Shown: positions 38,901 through 50,000 of the stretch, piece by piece
Layout: every line of letters starts with the position of its first letter
Numbering within the stretch: position 1 is the stretch's first letter
Assembly: GCA_025642065.1 (NCBI GenBank)
Contig: JAODUP010000015.1
Location: 1,430,001 to 1,494,000, forward strand
Reading direction: 5' to 3'
Length of the DNA stretch: 64,000 bases
DNA from: Paralvinella palmiformis
Taxonomy: Eukaryota > Annelida > Polychaeta > Terebellida > Alvinellidae
Position numbers and translations under genes: made by a program
Notes under the pieces: generated by a model
The model's input: only the letters and a program-made list of their open reading frames with translations
Database searches by the model: none
Told to the model about the DNA's origin: nothing

Positions 38901-40726
38901 CAAAATGCCTTCTTTAAGTCATTCTAAAAGCAATGACATTTATTAACATAATTCAGTATTACTTATATACAAGTTCTGCATAAATTAATTAGTGGTAATG
39001 CATTTGTATTTACAAGGATTATTACAAGCAAAATGGCAGCCTCTAACCTCTATAGACTCGACCTGTTTAATGGATGTTGGGCATTCAATTTCTAGTAAGG
39101 GTTCTTTATAAATGCTGCATTATTATTTTTTATTATTATAATTAAAAGTACCAGTAGAAATTGGACAATATTCTACATTTATTAAAGTTCCCACATGTGG
39201 ATTCTTAAATTCTTGCAACATATAGATAAAAGATCTATTATATTAACATTATTTTTAATTCTATTACAGTTCTGATCAACTAAACAGAGGAAACAGCTTG
39301 AGTTTGCCATATCTAATTTTATTAGGAAACGGTGTATTAATTGGCCGAAAGGGAAAACAACCTAACAATATAAGAGTGGAGGACTAAACTTTCTTTGTTA
39401 TGGTTTAGTGTAACATTTAAGTTTTTCACATGCTGCAACCATCCATATATTAACAAATAATAAATTTAATATTTCTTAGATTTTTGTCAGATTCAAGAAT
39501 TTAAATAATATTCTAGAATATGGGAGAAAAAATCATAATGTAACAATAAAATGTAAAACTTTCCAATATTTAACCTTTGTTTTTTAGGATCCCCTAACAC
39601 CCTGGAATTTAATATCACATTAATAATAAGGTGTTTATACTATCTATTAAGTGAATACTTATGTAAGTTGGTATGTATGTTTTTAATGTTTTCAGTTGTG
39701 TGTTATTGTTAAACATATCATACTTTTAAACTGACATTTGGGAAAACACCAAAAACTTTTTGTGGCATATACTGATACAGTAGGACAAATAAGTGAAGAG
39801 AAAACTGTTATTGAGGGATCAGTGATAACAAATAGTAATTTCCATGATACTAATATACTTGCACTGCTATTCAAGATGATTAATTCTAAGGTTATTCACT
39901 GAAATACATTATGATAACAATGAATGAATGGTTCCCTTTGTTTTCCTATAATTGAGGGAGGAGACCCAAAGGAAATAATCATGCTACAGCTTTATTGTTA
40001 AAGAAAAGGTGAAACAGCCCATAGTTGCAGGCAACACTCAGTTACACTGGGGACCAATTCTATGAGAAAGTGGTTGGCAGTACAGTACACACTACAACAT
40101 CAGAATGGTTACATTATGATCAAAAACAAATCATTGTTACTATTATTCTGAATGAACACAAACGGAGTATCAGCAAGGCAAGAGTTTAACTTCAAGATAA
40201 TATACTCTGTAATGAAATATTCAACAATAAATTACCTATTATTTTAATTAATTGACCAATATCATGAGTAAGCTTATCTTTGTATTATTCATTTAATCAA
40301 ATCACTGGATTAGATTTAGATCTAGTCATAGACTAGATCTAGACTTCTAGTGGAAGCTTCCTTTAGGCTTTAGTTGTTAAAATACTCATACTCATAGACT
40401 AACTTCGAGGATAAATTAGTAAATATATATTTTAAAAAGACGTTATACACAAACATGAACAATAAACAAACCTTTTAAAAGCGATTAGGTTTTGTTTAAA
40501 AATTAAAATATACATCAAACTACGACGTCACAAACGGAAAAATTGATTGAACGCGAAGGTTCAGAAGCACGTCTGAAAAGTAGGTCAAAGTTTGGACCAT
40601 TATTCCAATGCCTATTCGGCAAAACATTGGCTATTATGCACATACACACATACTTTGATATCTTGTAATGTTATATATATATTAACTGGTCTAAAAAATA
40701 AACTAGAAACAGGTAAACACACTTAC
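35991..40726. other. Noncoding sequence between the two NCOR 5' ends
   Basis: AT-rich sequence with a SINE tail at 36441 and a CA microsatellite near 36379. If the 40.7-kb exon is used, this is NCOR intron. Between 37,000 and 40,700 I see no repeats or exons that I can name. Confidence 0.5.
36441..36492 (-). mobile_element. SINE family A tail fragment
   Basis: Only the conserved 3' tail is present: on the plus strand GATGATGTTTTACGGCCACT and then TGGTAGGCTAAATGGG. It matches the tails at 33770 and 49470. Confidence 0.7.
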
Positions 40727-40752
40727 TTATCGTTGGCAAGTCGGTTAGACAT
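40727..40752 (-). CDS. NCOR1: Possible alternative first coding exon of NCOR
   Basis: An ATG at 40752-40750 opens eight codons (MSNRLAND) followed by AA and a strong donor (GTAAGT). The exon therefore ends in the same phase as the 34.8-kb first exon and joins in frame to the exon at 33276 (AA+G = Lys, then SQGEG). Joining instead to the 34,841 exon would reach an early stop, leaving the MASHKRS start to be used. It lies head to head with MKS1. It could instead belong to an unseen minus-strand gene between 35 and 40 kb, but I found no conserved exon there. Confidence 0.45.
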
Positions 40753-41006
40753 TATTCGTGACCTTAGATAAGCACAAATATGACGTCAAGGCCGCTTAAT
40801 GTTACGGACTAACTGCACTGACAGTATCAAATATTTTGAACGAAAAAAAACCTTTTTACTAAATATGTTATTGATATTAAACAGAAAAAACATATTTTTT
40901 CAACAAGTATGGCTGAACATATTTTCTTTTTAAATATAATTGTGACGTCCGTAACATACTGCACCGGATATGTCAACAAAGAACGCTTCGAAATAACACC
41001 GCCAGA
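40753..41006. promoter_or_regulatory. Candidate bidirectional promoter, NCOR alternative start / MKS1
   Basis: Only 254 bp separate the two divergent ATG codons. The interval holds a perfect palindromic CRE (TGACGTCA, 40781-40788) and a near-CRE (TGACGTCC, 40943-40950). The 9-mer GTTACGGAC at 40801-40809 is repeated in inverted form at 40947-40955, and each copy is followed by a two-base gap and ACTGCAC. The middle is AT-rich. I did not see an X-box for RFX factors, which often control ciliary genes. Confidence 0.5.
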
Positions 41007-41083
41007 ATGTCGGATTTCTATGAAGCGGATTTTGGAACAGCTATTTATCGCTCCACAGATCCAATAAAAAACTTTAAAATAAA
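41007..41083 (+). CDS. MKS1: MKS1 first exon
   Basis: ATG at 41007 starts 25 codons plus AA before a GTAAGAG donor. The peptide MSDFYEADFGTAIYRSTDPI aligns with the human N terminus (DTGEAVYRSRDPVRN). It is separated from exon 2 by an 11.5-kb intron, and the phase and homology both support the join (IK-VCLERVTSTN against LRVHLQRITSSN). Confidence 0.92.
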
Positions 41084-44000
41084 GTAAGAGATGGTTCACT
41101 ATAATATCTATTTAAACAAATGAAATATATTGAGTTTAGTTATCGATACACCTGTGCATTATTAGTGTATGTTAATTGTTGCATGACCCGACTTGTTTCC
41201 AATATTATTTGTCAGTCACTCAGTGACACTGCGACTGTCGGTATGTGACATAAAATTTTGAATGCAACTTTTGGGGTTGGTTATATTTTTATAAAATAGA
41301 AAAGAAAATTACCAATAAAATGTTGTCAAAACTATTCCTCTATGATGTCTATCTTTATTAACAAAAACGTTACAAGCATTTTAATATAATAAAATATGAC
41401 TAATTAAGCGTTTTTTTGGTCCGTAAATTAACATTAAAACAATTACAATGGTACTGTTTGTGACCAAAATGAGTGAACTCACTTACTTAATTAGTCTTAA
41501 TTTCATTAATATTTAAGGTATTATAGTGAAATTTTCAGAGCATATAATTATAATATATAAAGTACCTTCCACAGTCATATAGACTCTAAAGAGGTGCCTG
41601 GGCCCTGGACAAGTCGGCCCAAGTGATAACCAGACAGCACATGTTGTGTTTGTAATAATAACATTATGTATAACAACTCGGCCCCGGAAAAAGATATTTA
41701 AATTAGTTGATTAATATTTGTGTATATATATATATATATATATATAAATTGTCAAGGATGTATTGTCGAATGGCACCTTGTTTTATTTCAGGTTGGGTGG
41801 TTGTTTAATGACACATTGCCACAATTTAGGCCATTCAGTGTCCTTGTTTTATTTCAGGATCAATACCTTCCTTTTTGTTAGCAGACATCTTCACCACAAG
41901 GCAGCTAAACTTTTGTTGTCAAAATAATAAGTAATTAAATTACATTCAAATCTCTATGCTATTTATAGATTTGTATTTAATTTAACTTAATTATTTATTT
42001 TCTTCTCACATGTTGTGGTTATACACAATTAATTAATTAAATGATATATTTAGCAATCCTGATTTAGTGTGTATTAAAATATTTTTTTTATACAAATAGT
42101 ATGCATGAGATAATTAACTCAGACTCCTCTAAATATCAATTTCATACACAAACGTAAAAAATATATTATAGTTTTTAAAAGTATTTTATGAGTAAGACTT
42201 TATGTTTCAAATAAAACATTTAAACTGTGGTTTAAATAAACTAAAATTTACTATAGTTTACAACAAAAATTAGATGTTTACATTACAAACATGTGGAGCA
42301 CTACCATGTGCCTTTTTTGTTTTGTAATTTCACCCAATGAGTTGGCTGGAAATAGGTCACATGACTTAAAATAACAAATAAAGCTTTGTTACCAGCTACT
42401 GAAATCTATAAACATGCTCTTTATATGAATTAAAAAATTCTAATTGGTATAATTATATTATTTAAAATACCTAAACAACATTATCATACCATTAAATGTT
42501 AAAAGTAATAATCATGAGATTAGTTACAAATGTATAATTCACCATCTTAATATGACGCCATTTTTTTCTTCACATATACATATACATCAATAAATATATA
42601 TATAACATGATCATATAGTTTATAAATGTTATCAAACTTACATTCAAGTAAAATTGTGTTTTTTTTTAGAACTATTTATGTGTTTCTTATGATAATTCGA
42701 AAACTTGTTGGCATACATCAGAAATTCGGATACAAGACTAAACCATTGCATGTCCTTTCATAATTAACATAAAGTTTTAATGTTTTTTTTCCACTCCTGG
42801 CCAGCAGGAACAATTACAAAGGGACGGGTGTGCTAGAATGACGCGAAATATTGACACACGTTTCGTGGACCATTTCTGACACTACTTTATGGCACAATTT
42901 TTGCATACCTAGACACTGTTAGTGACAGTGTCACTGTGTGTGAGTATCTGTTCGATGTATCTTAGTAATGTCAATTCACATGAGCGTGTGGGTGTGCAGA
43001 TAGGTTTATTGTTCCCACTCATCCTGGATAACAACAAATTAATTTTTTCAGGTCCTGGAAATGTCCTTGAATTTTACAAAATTGAGAAACGTCCTAACTC
43101 TTGGAAATAATATTAGATCTAGATCTATACTACTATAGTTATAATACTAGTATATACTCTATTCACTAGTCTATTGATAAAAAAATATGCAAACAAAGAG
43201 CTTGGTTTCTATAACCATGGGCATGGCATATACAGTTTGAATTATGTTAATAGCCATGTAAAGAGAGTTATACACATTTTAATAAGCTGAATATCATGAA
43301 TTTATGTCACCAATTACTATTTATTAGCATTTCCATAATCACAACTGTGATAATGATAAAATCTGGAAGACTAATTCTATAACTTTTTTTTGTCTCAAGT
43401 AAAAAGCTTCTTAATCTCTTCACAAGGTGACAAGGAATTTATTACTGAAAATATTAACACTACATTTTTGGGGCGTCCGGATGAATTAGTGTGCATAACC
43501 TTGAAGTAAGCATTAGGATATGTGGTGCTATAAGTGCTATGTTATGATGTTATTAAATTATTAATGTCAGCGACATTATTTTTGTTGTCAGGAAGTAAAG
43601 AACATATGCCAAACTCAAATTTCAACGTCAAATGACGCAAAATGGCCATATTTCGATCAATAAGTAACCAGGAGATAAAGTGGTTGTAAGTTGTTTCGTT
43701 GCCACTACCAGTTCTTCGCAAAAAATTGGGTCATTTCATTGCCAACTAAAAAGTCGTTTCATTGTCAACCAAAAGTCATAACAGCGACAATTCATGGATA
43801 TCTATAATCAATTGACACAAAAAGAAAAACACACATTAAGTTGAACGAAATGATTTAAAAGAAAAAAATAACAACGTATACTCAAATGTATTCATTTATT
43901 CACAGATACATTCATACGTGCACACCGTTTCAAGAACTCCTTAGCCAAGATATCCCCTGCTACCAACTCTGACCATGATTTAGTGATAATTTCCTGTGAT

Positions 44001-47000
44001 TTGTTGAAGTTTTGCCAACAATATCACAAGGCCACATCATTGTAAATGAATTGTACTTGCGTACTGACATAGGTGACCTATACATGTGTCACCCGGATTA
44101 ATTTATACAGAATTTTGAGACTTTTTGCAATGAAAAAGCCATCTGGGATCACAGGTTCATTCATTTCAAAATCTAGTAATGGGGGATGCTTTGGTCTACA
44201 AGATTGCCTTTATTGTCTGTTTACTGCTGGAGCTAAAGCCATGGGATTCAGTAGTGATGGGCATGGAGTGCCTGGATCCAGATTTTCATGGAGCCTCTGA
44301 TTCCACAATTTAGGAGCCTGGAATAAGTGGGTGTAGCCAGACCTCTGTCCTTATTTTGGGTCTGACCTGAACAGCTTCAGTGATGCTGAGAATTAGTGGA
44401 TGTTAATGTTCAACTGCACCAGGGGAAAAACATCTTGCTCTTTCACCCAGCTTTACAGGTGATAGCAGTATTTCGGACACTGCAGTGCAAATCTGTTGCA
44501 TGGGTCCTTTTTTTTTAATACTGTGTAAGTAAGGCCAAAAGAATTTGTCAAATGGTCTCGCCTGTGTTTTGTGGAAGATTTAATTCTGGTCCAAGTCACT
44601 TCCTTGTCATTCATTGTCACATGCTCATGGGTCGGATCAAGCAAGGAGGGCTCTTTATTTATTACTGGAACCACTGGGAACACAGTTATTTTGCATGGTT
44701 CACAAGTATATGGCAGCTCCCATTATTTATGCCTAGTCTTCACACAGTGGTATGCAGTGCAGCCCATACCACAAGTACAGTGACACCAATCTTTACACCC
44801 ACCACACTCAACTGCTTGATGGTGTTCTCGAACTGGCTGCTGACAGACAATACAATTTTGGACATATCTTCTCAATACCTTGTACTGGTAACAGAGATAT
44901 AAATATGTAGAACTGAATTGACTTTTCAGCGTTATTTATACATGATAGCATCGTTTTTTTCACAAGAAATTATATATTAACATTATAATATAAAGTTAAT
45001 ACAAAAATTTATGTGTCTATGTGTTATAGTATAATTACTGATGGCGATGAAAAAAAAACTACAGGAGCTTTCAGTAGGCGATGAAACAACTTCTAGTTGG
45101 CAATGAAACGACTTCTGATAGGCGATGAAACAACCTTCTCTTTTGGCGATGAACTTGTAGTGGTGATGAAACGACCTTTTACTGATAAAGTTGTTTATTT
45201 ACAAAAAATGGCGGCATGTGATTACATCAAAGAAAGAGGCAGCAAAAAATTCCATGGACAGGAGCCTTTTCCAAGCAGTGGTCATAGTCACCTATTGCTT
45301 TTTTGGGGGGACTTATGGTCATGACATTTATGAAAGTGCCTATACAAGGGGTGAGGAGGAGGCTGTACCATAAAAATGTCAATAACCGAACATACATTGA
45401 GTAAATATGATATGATTTTTCATAAGTATCTTGATTTATTCCTTTAAATCGTGTATACTTTGTTCTGGAAATGGTAATTCTGTCCTGAAATGTCCTGGAA
45501 AATAAAATTTACTTGACTGTGGGAGCCATGATGTTTATGTTGGGCTCTAAATATAATTATGTTTACCCTGTGTTTCAGTATAATGAGTGTTCTTCCCTCT
45601 GCACAATTTAGTTGATGTTTGAGACTACCTCTATACTACAGTGCATATATTTTATGTCAGGTGTTTGTCCAATTGATACTTAAAATAGTTTATTGATGGG
45701 GCTGAAACTTCATTTTCTGGTAGAGAGTTTCAGTCACTCACCATGATACCGAATATACAGAATTTAGAGGCTATGCCTGTTGATTTATTCAAGTCTTAAC
45801 TGTAATACATTGTTATAATTGCTTAACAATCATGATAGAATTTATCTCTCATTAAGCCAGAACTTGTCCAATCTTGACTTAAATCCGGGCTATGGATAAC
45901 TTCAACAGGGAGTGAATTCCAGTCATTTACGACTCTGACTGAAGACAGACACCTAGCCAGGGCAGGACATTAATGCTTGTCCTGGGACAAGTGGTTTTGC
46001 ATGCAGGACAAGTAGACTGAATCATATCGAAAATGACTGTTTATTCGTCATTTCTTGACATTTCAATTTACGTGTCATTTTCCCCAGATCACCCTCCGGA
46101 AGTTTGCTAAAAGGCTGAAACTAACTGCACATGCCGAATGCGTGGGCCAATCACAGCATGCGTTATCAATGTCTGCGGTTGTTTAGCCAGCGTAAAGTTG
46201 ATCGTGGTTGGCTCGTTAATGTCACCTGGTCTCGGAGGTTTCAGTCCATGTCCTTGTGTTTACATCCGCTTTGCCTCCATGTGCTTGTGTTTCACAAATA
46301 AATATACAACAAACAAAAACACCATTCTTTATTCAATGCTGCACAGGACAAGTGGATCTCAAGAGTAAGTGTCATGCCCTGCTAGCTTTGCGTGCTTCTT
46401 CATAAACTTCTGGTCATGGCTTCTAATGTTGGATGATATAGATGGTAGTGATAATGCTCTTAGCCAGTCTACATATCGGATACTTTTCAGCTTCGTGGCT
46501 CATGTTTGCACTTTTTCGACGTTGACTTTATCCCTTCGGAATCTAGGGTGCAAGATGGAATTTCCATTATTTTAACAGGACTGCCATATGGGGAATTCTG
46601 TTGGTAACTATGCTCCAGTCAGATGTTATGTCATTTAGTATGATTTACTAATACTTTCTGTTTTCTGTCTGTTAGGAAAGATGCTATCCACTTCAAAATC
46701 ATTCTTGACACAAAAAACACTTGTAACTGTAGTCCACGCCTTTGTTACATCTCGTATAGACTATTGTAACTCCCTGTTATATGGCATATCTGATTATAAC
46801 ATTAATCGCATTCAGAATAGTGCAGCTCACATTGTAACAAATGCTAGAAAATATGATCATATTACCCCAATTCTTCAAAAACTACATTGGCTACCTGTTA
46901 GACAGCGTATCCATTTTAAGATTCTGTTAATAACTTATAAATCTATTAATGATATGGCGCCAGAATACCTGTATGAACTGGTTTCCATTAGAAAGTCATC

Positions 47001-50000
47001 CCGAAAACTCAGGTCATCCAATCAGATACTATTGCAGGTGCCAGTGTCTTGGCTCAAGTCATATGGTGATTGTGCATTTAGTGTTGCAGCCCCCAATTTG
47101 TGGAATAAGTTGCCGGCAAATATTAGAAATGCGTCGTCTCTTGGAAATTTTAAGTCTCTTCTAAAAACACACCTATTTAAGGTCGCTTTCACAGATAAAT
47201 TATTATTATCTTTGAAATCATTACAGATATATTATTTGGGGTATTGTTAAATTACATATTATTTGTACAGCGCCTTTGAATGGCTCCTGCTAGTAAGGGT
47301 GCTTTATTAAATATACATTATTATTATTATTAAAATGTTCCCACTTATTCCATAGGTAGCAAAAAGCCTTCTAAAAATCAAAGTATGCCACATTCAGACA
47401 CATTATTATCCAGATGGTCAGTCCACACACAGTACATGCAATAGCTGTGTGATGCATAACTTCCCTTTTATAAAACTATGTTGATGTTCTGTTTAAAATG
47501 TTTTGATGTCATATGTTCCACTAAACTTCACCTGAAAATGAACTTCAGTAGCTTGCAGTTGCACCAAATGGATGTGAAGCCAACTGAGCATTAGTTTCCC
47601 ACCATCAGTTTGACATCTTATAAAAGAATCAACATGGGTATAGAAACAATATAAACCAAACCTGGTGCTAGCTTTGTGTATATTGGTTTTTTACAACTTC
47701 TAATTTATGGATTATTATAAGAATAAGAGGATGGTGGATTACTTACATATTATATTTAAGTTAATTGCATTATTTATCATTTATTTTTGCTAAATATTTG
47801 GAAGTACAGGTTAATCAGTACTTGTTGTGCAATATCTCGTAAATATAAGAAGGGATAACAAGCATTATTATTATGATCAGTTAACAGTTTATTTACACTC
47901 ATCACAAGGAATTAACATATCTAATACATGATATAAAACTTAGGTATAACAGTAAAACTAAAAGCGTATTATATACAATTAAAGTTAGATAATATAGATA
48001 GCCTGTTTTGACTTTAGGCTCTGTTTTAAGCCTTAATGTGATTGTTATGGACATACTACTTCTTCCATCATGTAAATAAAGACCATGTGTAATTAGCCAA
48101 ATACAACACCGATACTAATTTTATTTAGTGAGAAACAATCTAGCAATAATGAATGATGCTACTTTTATTAACATTTTTAGGAGAAGATACAAACAGGCCA
48201 TATTATTTTATAGTATATAAATATCTTAGGAAGTGCATTGACCTGACAGTTGATGATCATTAACTTCAAAGTGGTGCATTCTGATCAGACATGGTGCATT
48301 TTGACCAAGCTGTTGGTGCATTTAGTTGCGACATTGTGACTAGACATCTAAGGCACTACAAATGGTGCGTTAGTATTTGTCTGTAAAATGACATCTATAT
48401 AAACTTACCTGTATAAAAATGATATGACTAGTATGCACATTTCTGAAAGTACCAGTCCCAATGCATTAACTGCCAAGATCCAAGTTCATAGTTATATTTT
48501 GTGTGTATTTTCCAGGGCATTGCCATGTAACTCTGATATTGCTTGATAATGTGGTTTAGCATTGCATTTAATAGCCATTAACATTATGTTTAACCTATTT
48601 CATTAAATGTTAAGATTTATAGAAGATAAACTATTTGACTTGAAACTAATATAAAAGTACAGGTAACACTTTTACTTTAACAATAAAGCCACCTAATGAC
48701 CTATGTTAAAAAATAGTTTACCATGTTGATATACATGAGAATAAAACAACAGAAAAGCACAGGTTGCAATATTATTTAAAACAAGTGCTGAATTACCGAC
48801 ATTTTACATAATGTGTTAAATAGATCATATACGTTTCCCTTTTTGCTGATCTGCAGCTAGTTACTGGGTACTTTGACTTCATTGACAGTCTGACGTGAAC
48901 ACTTGACTTTGCTCACAAAACCCCAGAATACCTAAATGAATACGGTGAAATATGTATATCCTTTATTTCTGGTTTGCTGTATTGAGGCAGTGACATTGAC
49001 AGATGGAACTCCATCATGAAGTATGCAGCTTCTGGGCTCACTTCAGCGATTCGCATTTCTCTCCTAATATGCAAAAGAAAAAAATGTATCCTGTAGTTAA
49101 ATGTGCAAAAGCCGTTTATTAGCAACATCTCAGACAGCTGATGTTAAAATTCAGCAGACTAAAATTTTACTCTTTTTCCAATTTGTATACTTACTTATGA
49201 CTATTGGTAGAGCACTACACATAAAGTTGATATTTGAAAGTTCGCATGGGAAGGTTCAGCTGAATAAACCAATCACAGTTAAATGTGAAAATGGATGTTT
49301 ATAATGGGGACTAATGAATGAACGGCTGTCATTGGCTTATCACCTCCGCATTACCGAACAGAAAAGCTTGTGGGAGAGTAACTCATCTTTTTTGTAGTAC
49401 ATGTATTAATACCAATTTGGATTCTAAGCTTAGTGGTAGGTATTTGAGACAAATTGACACTTGACATGGACGGCCCATTTAGGCTACCATGTGCACAAAA
49501 GTGGCCATAAAACATCAGTCATCATCACATGACATGGAAAGCTATAATATTATTGAATTCTGTTATTACACATGTATGTAACCTTGGACACATTTGTTGT
49601 AACTTTGGGTGATGCAGCAACATCAATAAGAAGATGTAGTAAAAAATAACGTTTAATGACATCATGTTATGCTCCGTAAATCTGGGAAATATAAAAGTGA
49701 ACAACGGTTGACTATCAATTTTGACAGATAGACTTATAATTTACTTATTAAAGTATATTATTTCTTACAAAAACATTATTATATGGTCTTATTTCATACA
49801 AGATAAACTTAATAAGAATATTTTCTAGTTGTCATACCTCTGTAGCATGTAAGGGCAACAATTCATCAAATACAACAAAAATAGTTTTACGCAAAACCGT
49901 ATTTCCACCTGTGTTCGAATCTCTGCATGGGCATATCTGAAGGCTGTTTCATCTTTAACTTCAATTCAATACCTTTGGATGTCGCTTGGCCCATTTAGCC

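Noticed and set aside
44552..44902. 116-codon plus-strand open frame
   Set aside because: It is the antisense shadow of the PHD-like finger in the transposon, where the minus-strand cysteine pattern is the meaningful one.
43050..45510. Similar TCCTGGAAATGTCC-type phrases on both sides of the 1.5-kb transposon
   Set aside because: Might be an older element split by the transposon, but the similarity is too short to support.
48913..49128. 71-codon minus-strand frame with a peptide-like look (RREMRIAEVSPEAAYFMMEF)
   Set aside because: No known family recognised, and not bounded by splice sites that fit MKS1 or NCOR. Could be transposon debris.
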